A stretch of 64,000 nt of DNA. Origin: Puccinia triticina (Eukaryota > Basidiomycota > Pucciniomycetes > Pucciniales > Pucciniaceae). Both the position numbers and the translations under genes were made by a program. Shown here piece by piece: positions 53,740 through 64,000 of this stretch. The stretch lies in contig NC_070565.1 of NCBI RefSeq assembly GCF_026914185.1, forward strand, positions 2,914,001 to 2,978,000, read 5' to 3'. Below the pieces are notes generated by a model. It was not told where the DNA came from and did not search any database. It saw only the letters and a program-made list of their open reading frames with translations. Within the stretch, counting starts at the first letter, position 1, and every line of letters starts with the position of its first letter.

Positions 53740-56705
53740 TCACAATTTTGGTAAAGAGGGTTCGCCGATAGCGAGTTCGTTATCCCAAGGATTGACGTTA
53801 AATTTGACACCATTGAGCGGTTCCTTCGATGCGAAATCGACCAATTTTTGGTAAACGTTTCCGTCTGATCTGCCCAACTCGGAGTTTAGCAGGTAATCGG
53901 GGACCGCGAAACTATCGCATAGGGCGACCGCTTCTGGTCTGATTTGAGCCAACAAGGAATAGACTCGGTTCCTCAATAAGACGTGCTGCTTGGGGGAGAT
54001 GTAGCCGGAGGCTAGGAACTCGCTTGCTTCGACATCCATCGTGTAACAAGCTAGTTCATGGTTATGCGAAAAAAGAAAAATCAGTTTACACGGGTGCATA
54101 TGGTTAAGGTTGAATTTCAGGCAAGCGCTGACCATAGAGCTCAAAAACAAGTTGAATGACATGGTGAAGCGCAGGTTTGGCCTTGAGTGCTTCGTCGTAA
54201 AGTAAAACCCGGGCAAAGTTTCTAACCATCAAGAACTGGCAATGCGCCACCTGTTGAAATGGAGACACGAATTGTCAATTGCATCTGATTGAAACTCGCC
54301 CACGATAATGAAGAAAACTTACGGAACAGCGATAAATGTCTACCAACAGGCTGTTCCAGGTTCTTCGCTCAATGTCTCTCTTTCGAGTGGCTTGTGCCAC
54401 CATGAAAGCCGCCCGGTGCCCATACGCCCAGATAAATGCTTGAACGTCATGGACTAACCTCCGGAAGGGAGTTGGAAATTCTTTAGTCTGTGAGAAAACA
54501 CGCCTTCAAGCGTTTGGGCAGCTTACAATCTCCACTGTATTCAACTTTGGATTTCTCGTTAGGATTTTCCAAGTATCTCAAGATGTATTCCCCGGTGACG
54601 TTTTCTGCAGATAACTTGGCATTGCGATCTTGAAACAAGGTGCGCATGGTCTTGAAGAGATATCTACCCGTTTGTTGGGTGATCATATAACTGTCACCTG
54701 GAGTTGTAAGATAAGTGATAATGTCAGAACATAAGTACATATGCCGATAAGAGTTGGAGGGCCTACCTTCCCAGGTCACTTGAGGTAAATAGTCTGCATA
54801 TAACGCCCCGAGTCCAGAGGCTTGTGAAAAGCCGTGACCCCCACAGGCTCGACGACACTCTTCTATTGCTTGTGCGGCCATGATGGTGCAAAGGGACTTA
54901 AGTCCGGATGAAGAGGCGTGAACATCGGCCAGTAAAGAGAAATCTCCTTCACTCATGTTTTTCTGACTCTCATTGTATAATCGAAACATTTCAAGTCCCT
55001 ATTCGAAAAAGATACCATCTTAGACTCGATCGACACCACAGGTGTTTTAAGTTTGCGCAGCTGAACGGTGACTCAACTGTGTAATGACAAGCGAAAGCTT
55101 GTGCCAAGATTGGAAAAATGCGATATTGTACCATCTGATAGTCAAGCACTGGATTTTCAGCTGGCTTTTTACCATCCAACTAGGAATCGATCGATCCGAG
55201 AAGTCAACTACGATCATCGCAATCGGGCAAGAAATCAAACCGGTATGTAGAGTCAGCGGAGGGGCTTACCACTGGCGCATCCTTATCGGCAAACTGCCTT
55301 CTAATGGCGCAATATCGAATAGCTACTATAGCTGAACGAGCCAATACCATTCTAGCTTGTCGGACAAGTCCCGCTCGAATATACGTCATCGTGCCATAAG
55401 CCAACTTGGCATTATCAGGTTTGATGTATTGACCGCTATGCGGATCGACCCGAGAAAAGCGGGCGAGCAAATGGTTGTGAGGAATTCTGACTTGATCAAA
55501 TAGCATCATACCATTATCGGTAGTTTGGTACCTAGTAAAGAATTACATACGTCAGTGATCTAGCAATTAGCGGTAAAATAGAAGCTTGTTACCCTAGCTT
55601 AGGCCCTACATCACCAATGACTCGGCCAGGTAAAGGCTCGCGAGTCTGCATGTCACGGATTGGTACGACAAAGGGATGAGGTCCATATTTTTTGCCATTG
55701 CTGTATAGCTGCGCCATAACCACTGCGTGGTCAGCAGCGCGACCAAGACCACCTGGGAGGTTTGAAAAGAGACATATGAATACTAGGCCGAGCTGCTGAA
55801 TCTGAAATGAATGTGACTGACCAATCCACCATTTCGAAGCGGTCAAGGATGGGGAATGTATTATGAACTCTTGAGTAGACTTGTCGTAGGTAGCCGTAGT
55901 TTCAAGCCCTTGGACATTAGAGCCATGTCCCAACTCGGTTTGTGCATAACAGCCAATGATTTGATACTGCGTAAGATTTGATTCGGGACCGAGCAGTCAG
56001 TAAAGTTTGAGCTCGTCATGAATTATAATGGAGGAAACTGGACGCTCACGTTGAGGGCGGGTTGCGTGAACATTTTTTGTTGTTCCTCGTCACCTTGTTC
56101 TTGAAGAGTCTTGAGGAACATGCTCTTATGCAGACTACTAAATAATCAGAAACTCGGTGGAGCCAAACTCAGTATGAGATCCGGACACAAAATGCGCAAA
56201 ATGAAGAAAGAAAGAGTTCTCACAATGGACCGGGCATATCAATCAACATTTCGGCCATTGACATATCTTCTTCATTCCATTTGTGCTCCTTAGCGATCTG
56301 AACGAGTCTTTTCTCCTTCCTCAAGGCATGTCTGAAGCGAGCATCGCGACCTTGATAGTTGAGGCGTTTCTTATCGAAGGCTTCTTCATCTTGAACGATC
56401 GCCAGTATTCTATTGAGTTGCTCCAAGTATGGGGTGCCGTAGAGGTAGAGTGACATGGACTTTGAATCAAAGCTAGCATGACTACGTTCGATGTGCAATA
56501 GCTTTGATCCGGGTGTGCCTGTGGGCTTCAAGTGGGCCGGGACTGGGATGTTGAAGGCCAAGCCGGAGTGGTCGTCCGATTGGCCAGGTGGGGGCGAGAC
56601 ATCATGGGAATCAAGCGATGGAGACTCGTTGAAGCCGATCTTCGAACCGACAGGAGGCAGGGAGGGGTCAGGTGGACCCACAGGAGCTATTGATCGGTCA
56701 GACAT
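53740..56705 (-). CDS. POX1: Peroxisomal acyl-CoA oxidase, 738 aa, 11 exons
   Basis: It catalyses the first, FAD-dependent step of peroxisomal beta-oxidation, oxidising acyl-CoA to trans-2-enoyl-CoA and giving H2O2. Exons: 56705-56224, 56137-56050, 55966-55822, 55752-55593, 55531-55270, 55179-55078, 54998-54767, 54697-54546, 54487-54323, 54250-54133, 54050-53740 (739 codons). Landmarks: [20 protein letters not shown], the FAD/substrate segment [53 protein letters not shown], the catalytic-Glu region [22 protein letters not shown], and a C-terminal PKL that is a PTS1 variant. The exon 8/9 junction is the one weak join (donor GTTGAA); a better GTAAGC donor nearby breaks the frame. The exon 2 acceptor is tandem (TTTAGTAG). 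Confidence 0.92.
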
Positions 56706-57119
56706 GGGCTGCTGGAAGGTTGAAAGACTGGAGGAAAGGTAGCAAGGATAATGCTCGAGGGTCAAGCTGAGTGGTAATCTGATGGGGACCAGATGGAAAG
56801 TTGAAATCTGGAAGTGAAGGGTTCGGAGTTCTGATTCGGAAGCAATCCCTCCTTCTTGACCAATCGGTTAACGATGATGTCATCGATTCACAAAGACCGT
56901 ATTTCGCTTGTGAAAACTCAGCCGACGTCTGACCGCGCCACTTCAAAGTTCACCATTCTTCCAACAACCCCTTTTTCTTGCACAGTGCAGGGTACCTGGG
57001 TCCACAAGATTTTTGGCGCGGGCCCGTCCACCAGCGCATCCTCATCCTCCGTTAACGACCGATGCCGCCGACAACCCTACGACCTACCTGGACCCCTGCC
57101 CTGGGAAACCATACACTGG
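56706..57119. promoter_or_regulatory. Upstream region of the acyl-CoA oxidase gene
   Basis: Likely 5' leader and promoter. No clear regulatory motif was identified, and an intergenic boundary cannot be drawn. Confidence 0.35.
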
Positions 57120-57300
57120 AGTCAGGATGGCTATAGGGCGGGTCCGGGCAGCCCATGGGCTGGCCCATTGTGGCCCGCGGGCTGAGCGGACAGGCCAGAT
57201 GGGCACTGGGCCCGCCCATGGGTTGTCCATGGGCTCTGGGAATCCGGGTTGCCCATGGGCACCCGCAGACTGCCCATGGGCCAGAATCTCAGTAATCCCA
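57120..57300. repeat. GCCCATGGGC-rich degenerate repeat
   Basis: The palindrome CCCATGGG, or a one-base variant, occurs at least five times in 150 bp (57153, 57218, 57228, 57255, 57273). Confidence 0.65.
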
Positions 57301-59171
57301 GCTTGGTAGGTTATTTTTACAATTACAATTTTTTGGCAGAGAAGGATGGGAAGGGGGGGGGGAGATTTGTTGCACAAAAACAAAACATAAAATAAAGTCT
57401 TAAGAATTTCTGTTCTGAGCCACTTTTATCCAATCTTGAGTACACCACAGGAGCAGCTCAACATTCTTTTGACACTCTGCCTTCGCGTCCCCCGAACGTT
57501 GCTTTCCTCCGCAGGGAGCAACTTTCTGACGCGGTCAGAAATTACCACAAAAGGATTGGTTGGCGTGGTTTTGGTTGTCACAACAGCATCCCGGCAAAGA
57601 GGGGCAGGCACGCCGACATTGTTGGACCAACAAGGGTTCTGCACCTAACTTAACAAAGTCCCTCCATTTGAGGGGGGAAGCTGTCCCGCAGGGACCCTCC
57701 AAAGAAGGGACTCCCAATGTCCAAGTTTGGGCTGACAGAATCAGAAATATGCCTTTTTTCAGATGTTTCTGGCTTCACCCTTTCCCATTGGGCAGCAAAG
57801 GCTTAAGGGAACAAAAGATTTGCAAGATCAAGGAGAATCTCTCCAAATTTTTCTGAATTTTTCAGGGCCTTCAGAACCCCTCAGATCTGTTTTTTGTGAC
57901 TATCTGTGGTCTGCTTCATCCTATATTACAAAGATCACACTATACAGAATCCAAAACTCATAATGTTACCAGGGACATTGCACATCAAGAAGACAGCTTG
58001 AATTTGGTCATCGTGGAAATGCAAACAATAGTGAAGTTGGGCAGGAAATGGATGGGTGAGAGCAGTTTTAAAAAATTCTCCACCAAATAACAAAATTCTG
58101 TCAGCCTGTAAATCTGTTTAGCGCGTAAGTCCCTCCCTCCAGCCGGCGCGATGCGACCAGTGTTTTACCACTTCACAGGTAGGACTTGGGTAAGTTAGGT
58201 TCTCCACCTTTGTTTGCCAATCACTCCGGCAACGTTAAGTTGACACCTTTCCCTCTGCGCTCTAGAAGCGTGTTGAGGGATCAAGCCCAAAAAGTTGGCA
58301 ACAGGTCGATCCTGTAAGTGTAGATAGACAAAAGGAACTCCCACCAGCTCAAACCCGCAACACATTCTTCCCAGGAGGCTTCCTTCCAAGGAGCCTCTCT
58401 GCAGTTACAGTACACAACACTGGCTATACCTGTCAAGTGGAATTGGCACCCTTAATACCTAAGCAAACCAGTTTGCTTCCACCGTTCCACAAAAAAAAAA
58501 CTCAAAGGTAAAAAGAAAAAAAAATCAAAATCAAATTGTCTTCTCAAACGCTCACTTGGAAAAGCATCTTTGCAGGTGAGCGCAGGAAAGCAAAAAAAAA
58601 AAAGTTTCTGCAACCTGAGCGTCCAGAACCGGTTGATCAGACCATCACGTTCCAGCAATGCTCAAGTTGGGGTACCTTGCTGTCATGGTGAAGTTTTGGT
58701 TAATTAAAACGTCTTTTTGACGTTTTGTCAAGCCGTCCCAGGAACCCAAGCATCCTATTGAAGATTGCATCCTCAATGCGTTGTTTGGACGCTTGAGCAG
58801 GCTGTCCTTGAAACCCAAGCGTCCTATCAATTGCATGGCTTCAGCAAATGACCTACAGACGCCGGTGAAAGCGTCAGGATAACACAGGTATCCCAAGAAC
58901 GGCTGGGTTGAGGCCACTGTTATCTCAACGCCAAGTCTTCTATCAAAGAGACTTTGACATCCCAGAAACCCCAGATCACGCAACCATCCCGGTTGATGAG
59001 GACGTCCATGAATAAATTTTGTCTAAAAGTGCCCTATGGCCAACAAGACAACCACAACGTTCCATGGCGGTCCTAGCAGTTGCTAGGACGCGTGATTCCT
59101 GCAGCTGTTTTGGCAACATCCTGGCTTTTCTCAATCACTCCTGTGGTGTACACAACAAGGCATCAACTGTC
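57301..59171. other. Gene-free stretch with short GC-rich and tandem fragments
   Basis: 57455-57710 has GC-rich inverted bits (GACGCGGTCAG, CCCGCAGGGACC). At 58735-58830 a ~65-bp unit with AACCCAAGC(A/G)TCCTAT is present twice. No gene was recognised. Confidence 0.35.
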
Positions 59172-60905
59172 CTTTGGGGGCTTTTTAACATTTTGTCAAC
59201 AATATCTTGCAAGAATCTTCACTCTGGGATGAGATATAGTGGTAGAAACACCAAGAAACTATCAAATTAGTGATACTTGGCAACTGATCATATTGTAGCT
59301 GCTACATTTGGGGGTTTTGTGGCCAGTCAAGGTACATAATGAAGCTGTGGGGGCTTGTTCAAATTTTGGTAACAATATCTTGCAAGAATCCCCATGTTGG
59401 GATGAGATATTGTGCCAGAAACACCAAGAAACTATCAAATTAGTGATATTTGGCAACTGATCATATTGTAGCTGCTACATTTGGGGGTTTTGTGGCCATT
59501 CAAGGTACATAATGAAACTTTGGGGGCTTGTCAACATTTGGTAACAATATATTGCAAGAAACTCCACGCTGTGATGAGATATAGTTTCAGAAACACTAAG
59601 AAACTACCAAATAAGTGATATTTGGCAACTGATCATATTGTAGCTGCTACGTTTGAGGGTTTTGTGGCCATTAAAGGTACATAATGAAGTGTTGAGGGAT
59701 TTTAAACAATTTGATCACAATATCTTGGAAGAATGCCCATGCTGGCAACGATGGGAAGTTACGTTATCCAGTCCGCCTAGGTGTGATTTAGTTATCCAGT
59801 ACTCTTGGGTGTGAAATCCAACATAAATTGAATCTGTGGGTGTCAAAAGAAAGGCTGAATGTTGATTAACAGTATGGTCCCACTTTTTTTCAAATATACT
59901 CCTATTTTTGATGTTGAAATATCACTTTTCTGACCAAAAATCAGTTATCTGGGTAACTTAGACCAGATAACTGATATTTGGTCACAAAAGAATTATTTTA
60001 AGATCAAAAAGAGGATTTCCTTGGAATAAATTGGTGTCCATATTGTTAAACAACATTATACCTTTCTCTTGACACCCACAGATTCAATTTATGTTGGATT
60101 ATACACCACACACAACCGGATAACTGAATGACATCTAGGCAAACTGGATAACGTAACTTCCCATCGTTGATGCTGGGATGCAATATAGTGTCAGAAACAC
60201 CAAGAAACTACCAAATAAGTGATATTTGGCAACTGATCATATTGTAGCTGCTACGTTTGAGGGTTTTGTGGCCATTAAAGGTACGTAATGAAGTGTTGAG
60301 GGCTTTTAAACAATTTGATCACAATATCTTGGAAGAATGCCCATGCTGGGATGCAATATAGTGTCAGAAACACCAAGAAACTACCAAATAAGTGATATTT
60401 GGCAACTGATCGGATTGTAGCTGCTACGTTTGAGGGTTTTGTGGCCATTAAAGGTACATAATGAAGTGTTGAGGGCTTTTAAACAATTTGATCACAATAT
60501 CTTGGAAGAATTCCCATGCTGGGATGCAATATAGTGTCAGAAACACCAAGAAACTACCAAATAAGTGATATTTGGCAACTGATCGGATTGTAGCGGCTAC
60601 ATTTGGGGGTTTTGTGGCCAGTTGAGGTCCATAATGAAACATTGGGGGATTTTAAACAATTTTGTCACAATCTCTTGGAATAATTCCCATGCTGGGATGA
60701 TATATAGTGGCAGAAACACCAAGAAGCTACCAAATATGTGATATTTGGTAACTAATCAAATTGTAGCTGCTACATTTTGGGGTTTTGTGGCCAGTCAAGG
60801 TACATAAGGAATCCCTTGGGGCTTGGAAACATGTTTGTCAAACTATCACGGAAGAATTCCCACGCTGGGTTTAGACATAGTGGCAGAAACACCAAGAAAC
60901 TAACA
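59172..60905 (+). repeat. 173-bp satellite array, about 7.5 copies
   Basis: The landmark GTAGC(T/G)GCTAC recurs at 59295, 59468, 59640, 60244, 60417, 60590 and 60763; intervals are 172-173 bp, and the 604-bp interval becomes 173 after subtracting a 431-bp MITE plus target duplication. Units share AACACCAAGAAACTA and GGGTTTTGTGGCCA. The array starts near 59172 and breaks off at 60905 against an LTR-like TG end. Confidence 0.92.
59746..60169. mobile_element. 424-bp MITE inside a satellite unit, 7-bp TSD
   Basis: The ends CAACGATGGGAAGTTACGTT are inverted repeats that continue for about 130 bp (AACATAAATTGAATCTGTGG on both arms). The satellite sequence ATGCTGG is duplicated at 59739-59745 and 60170-60176; the neighbouring satellite units show the uninterrupted target. 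No coding. Confidence 0.92.
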
Positions 60906-60906
60906 A

Positions 60907-62226
60907 TGTCAGCCTTAGAGTCAACACAGCTGACCTAAAAGCTGCCTTTTCTACCTTTTTACATATGAATTACTTCATATCTTTTTCATCTTAAGAGATA
61001 TTTTTTTTTTGAATTCAGATTCTGTTTCCCCATGCAATTTTAAGCCAAGTTACAACTTATCATTTCTTTGTGACTCTACTCCTTCCCTGAGTTCTTGAGT
61101 TGTGGCGCGCATGCGCAGTTGTGATGTGTAAGCGCTACCAGGCGCGCCAAACCACGTGTACATATATAATTACATAAGCAAACTGTGAAAATTTTTGAAG
61201 TCAGGATCCCCCTTGCCTGAGGAGGATCTACAGACTTCAGCACACCAGAACCAACAAAGGGTAGTTACGTTACGTTGCATTATCCGCACAATTTTGGTAA
61301 TGTAACTACCCCCATTACTTTACTAGTAACGGGGTCATTTCAGGCCCCGCGCGTAACGTAACGCCGTTATCGCGTTATCCCCTGGATAACGCAATAACGG
61401 ACCATTTAAGGCTTTTTAGCCTCATTTTTTGCCCGTTCTCAAGGGCTCCGCGCGCCCGGATAACGCAACAAGCATCAAAAAACCGGCTCAACGTGTTGTG
61501 ATAACATAATCGCACTGCCGTTACATGTAACACGTAGATAACGACAAAAATTTCGTTACGTTACCGTTATCTACGCGTTACACGTAGCGTAACTACCCTT
61601 CATTGCCAGAACCACACCCCCAGATAGCCCAGGAATCCGGATCACCACCAAAGAGGATACCACGCTCCCAGTATACCTACCGTCACAGGCGCCTAGGATA
61701 TTGACAGTAAGTATCACTCTTTCACTGAACCCTGTTTATCTCAGAGGAACAACTCTGTGTCTGCTTGATTGCTCTTCTTTTTCTGGCCTTTGCCCCATCT
61801 TTGATCACAGGTGTGCACCTGTCTTAACTTCATCAATCAAAGGATTCTGCTTCATTAAATCGTTCTTTTGCTGTGGTTTTTGTAAGAAACAAACCACATA
61901 GGTTTCCCTTTAAAGAACCTTGACTATCCAGAAGGAAGATGAAAATTTTTGGCTGGATTAAACTTGTCTAATCCAGAAGCCCTCCACGCTTCTTTGGTGA
62001 GAGGAGGCTGTAGCACTCTCTAGCACAGCTTGGCAGCACTCCCTTAAGGAGGTAGCATTGCCAGTGGAAGTTAGTACCCACCAGAATAACCTTGAATATC
62101 TGATTATCTTGAATCTGCTCAGTTTCTCTCTCTCTCTTATATTTGTATTTTCTTTATCAAAAGAAATCCAAATATTGCCCCCCGTTTTCTTGTGTCCTGT
62201 TGTCACTATAGAGACTCAGGCTCACA
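60907..62226 (+). repeat. Probable LTR (5' part of a retroelement)
   Basis: It starts TGTCAGCC exactly where the satellite breaks and ends ..AGGCTCACA before ATTGGGGGCCTCATTGGG. TG..CA ends, a following leader of ~780 bp and a short Gag-like ORF at 63006 suggest a 5' LTR. It encloses the MITE 61252-61605. The partner LTR is not in the window, so this remains inference. Confidence 0.4.
61252..61605. mobile_element. 354-bp MITE with 7-bp TSD, related to the one at 59746
   Basis: The ends CAACAAAGGGTAGTTACG (left) and, inverted, CAATGAAGGGTAGTTACG (right) are flanked by CCAGAAC on both sides (61245-61251, 61606-61612). The interior is rich in TAACG/CGTTA (GTAACGTAACG, CGTTATCGCGTTATCC). Termini share CAAC(A/G)A(A/T)GGG..AGTTACGTTA with the MITE at 59746. 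Confidence 0.88.
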
Positions 62227-63005
62227 ATTGGGGGCCTCATTGGGAAAATTACTCATCCTCTTCAAAATTCTAGGCTGCTTAAAGCCAAGGACTGATCATC
62301 CTGATTAAATCAGACAAAAAATTCATAAAAGTTTTGAAAAATCACTTAAAAAATTCTTCTACATATCCTACTGACGTCAAAATTCTCTCAAAAAAACATT
62401 CTAAACTGACTCTATATTGATAAAATTGCTAACTGGACCCTTGAAAAAAAATTTATGTCCTGTGTACTCGTGAAAGTGCAGAATTGCGACTCTACTGCAA
62501 ATCTATTTATCCCTTCATTGGACTTATCCTCACCGGAATCCACTATACCTTTGGATCCAGAAGAGATAGCAAAAAACGGAGTCTGCTAAAAAGATTCTCC
62601 TCCTTCTTAACTATAATTGCCAACAGTGACCGCAAAACATTTATCAACGGCGCAGGCCAGCGCAGAAGACAAAAACTACAATGATAAACGCGCAGGAAAT
62701 CCGCAAAACGGCAACTGGATTAGTAGTGACGCTTGGACCCCTATAGCTACAGCTAAAGCTCCAAAAAATCATCAAAAGAGGACTATAGCTCCTGTCAACA
62801 TAGCCAAGTGGACCTCAAATTCCTCAGAGCAAAGTCAAGTGCAAAGGAAAACAAGAAAAAAGCTTCTTCTACTATGAGAAAAAGCAAAAGAATATCTGCT
62901 AAATCTAAATCTGCAGGTATATAATTCTCAATAAACCTTATTCTCTTTTTCCTTCTTGATTATCTTTCTCCAGACCCTTAATAAACATGCCTCCTCACCT
63001 TAGAA
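62227..63005. other. Leader-like AT-rich sequence
   Basis: Between the probable LTR and the 58-aa ORF. Short frames here (62484-62877) are Lys/Ser/Thr-rich without a recognised domain; they could be decayed Gag. Confidence 0.3.
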
Positions 63006-63182
63006 ATGGCAGAGACCTCTCAGCAGAACAGCGCCTCCGCTACCGCCTCAGTTGCGCAGCAGAAGAACGGCTTTGAAGGGCTAGAGTCAGCCTTGCCGGA
63101 TCTGCAGGAGGACTTCCTCAAATTCCCAGAAGAGGAACCGCTCCTTCCAGATACAGGGATCCCTCACTTCAAGGATAATTAA
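63006..63182 (+). CDS. 58-aa ORF, acidic, possible truncated Gag N-terminus
   Basis: ATG at 63006 opens MAETSQQNSASATASVAQQK, then an acidic amphipathic stretch (ESALPDLQEDFLKFPEEEPL) and a stop at 63180-63182. Codon use is GC-richer than its flanks, which suggests real coding. No domain recognised. Its position after a leader and LTR-like sequence suggests a retroelement Gag start, cut off by the repeats that follow. Confidence 0.4.
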   Translation: MAETSQQNSASATASVAQQKNGFEGLESALPDLQEDFLKFPEEEPLLPDTGIPHFKDN

Positions 63183-63239
63183 ATTTCCCAAAAAAAATAC
63201 TCAAAGTTTGAGGTTGGGAAAATCATTGAAAAAAAATCA

Positions 63240-64000
63240 CTCTGCACTGAGAAAAAATGCAAACTGAGCGTGCTCAGCCAAAAAAATAAAAATGTGTCAG
63301 ACTGAGTAAAAAACAATGGGGCACATTTTTGGGGTGATTTTTTGGACGGCTTTGCACAAGGCCCGCATGGGCCCCTAACAGGCCCGTTGGGCCCATTGAA
63401 AAAGTAGTATTTGTTTGGAATTCCGATGCTCTGCTAAAATGTGAAATGGGTAAAACTGAATAAAAAACATGGGGGTACATTTTTGGGGAGAGTTTTTGGA
63501 CGGGCCTGAATGAGGCCCACATGGCCCCCACAAAGCCCACTGGGCCCATTGAAAGAGTAGCCTTGGTTAAGAAAGCATATGCTCAGCTAAGAAATAAAAT
63601 GTGTCAGACTGAGTAAAAACCTTGTTGGGGAGGCTTTTTGGACGGGCCTCCATCAGGCCCGTACGGGCCAACAGGGTTCCAAGGAAAAGGAAAGGGCCTG
63701 GACATACATTCTGTGAGTGCACAAATGTCATACAGATGTCAGAAGCCCTTCAATATCTTCTGTTGATTAGTGGTCAATTGGTTCTGTTCTGAAACATCAT
63801 ATGGACATTCTTAACCAAGACTACTTCTGGGTTGGCCAAACCAGCTTTGGGTGGGCCCTGACGGGCCTGATGCAGGTCTGTCAATAAGCCCTCCCCAAAA
63901 GTGTGGCCCCATGTTTTTTACTCAGGTTGACACATTTTTGTTTCTTAGCTGAGCATAGGCATTCTTGACCAAGGCTACTCTTTGGTCAAGAATGTCGGAG
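63240..64000. repeat. ~155-bp tandem units and an inverted copy
   Basis: TGTCAGACTGAGTAAAAA followed by CATTTTTGGGG, TTTTTGGACGG, GGCCC and TTGGGCCCATTGAAA recurs at about 63294, 63448 (variant) and 63600. At 63790-64000 the same blocks run inverted (TTTTTTACTCAGGTTGACAC, CTTAGCTGAGCATAGGC). The repeat continues past the window edge. Confidence 0.75.

Overview
The window reads as a filamentous basidiomycete, most likely a rust fungus (Pucciniales). The evidence is short GT-AG introns (mostly 45-140 nt), standard fungal housekeeping genes (RPP0, GEP4, DEG1/PUS3, acyl-CoA oxidase, GH71 glucanase), two intron-poor secreted-protein genes, and a very heavy load of nested transposons. The species assignment is inference; no rRNA or mitochondrial marker is present.

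Layout. 1-10,011: a truncated LTR, then a complete Ty3/Gypsy chromovirus on the minus strand (1461-10006, TSD TCTTG) with a decayed gag-pol and an extra spliced leader ORF. 10,085-14,250: a TGGGTTGGG-rich block and a large foldback structure whose arms are 28/32-bp palindromic minisatellites around a transposase fragment. 15,181-16,844: a TIR DNA transposon (TSD TCA). 16,932-18,158: RPP0 (minus). 19,250-21,046: a dead gag gene split by a 770-bp TIR element. 21,418 to about 30,850: a decayed Helitron helicase (minus) carrying two insertions: a 2.8-kb Helitron that contains a whole GEP4 gene (21788-24609), and a Copia element (25527-30483, TSD CTTTG). 31-34.8 kb: repeats and a tRNA-like SINE candidate. 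34.8-38.9 kb: a strikingly GC-rich island with two divergent genes, DEG1/PUS3 and a 733-aa protein of unknown function. 39-45 kb: repeats and a 241-aa secreted protein. 45.9-48.4 kb: GH71 alpha-1,3-glucanase (10 exons). 50.2-52.0 kb: a 602-aa secreted protein. 53.7-56.7 kb: peroxisomal acyl-CoA oxidase (11 exons). 59.2-60.9 kb: a 173-bp satellite. 59.7-61.6 kb: two related MITEs with 7-bp target duplications. 60.9-63.2 kb: a probable LTR element 5' part. 63.2-64 kb: GC/AT mixed repeats.

The host genes do not form a cluster or pathway; they are islands between transposons. The most informative point is the nesting around 21.4-30.5 kb. Removing the 2,822-bp segment 21788-24609 restores continuity of a helicase coding sequence; that segment has the 5'-TC and hairpin-CTAG-3' ends of a Helitron and carries GEP4. 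The second is the Gypsy leader ORF, whose only possible AUG on the internal transcript is assembled by splicing.

Exon structures below were worked out by hand from splice signals and reading-frame continuity; every multi-exon model given with an amino-acid count sums to a whole number of codons. No database search was run.
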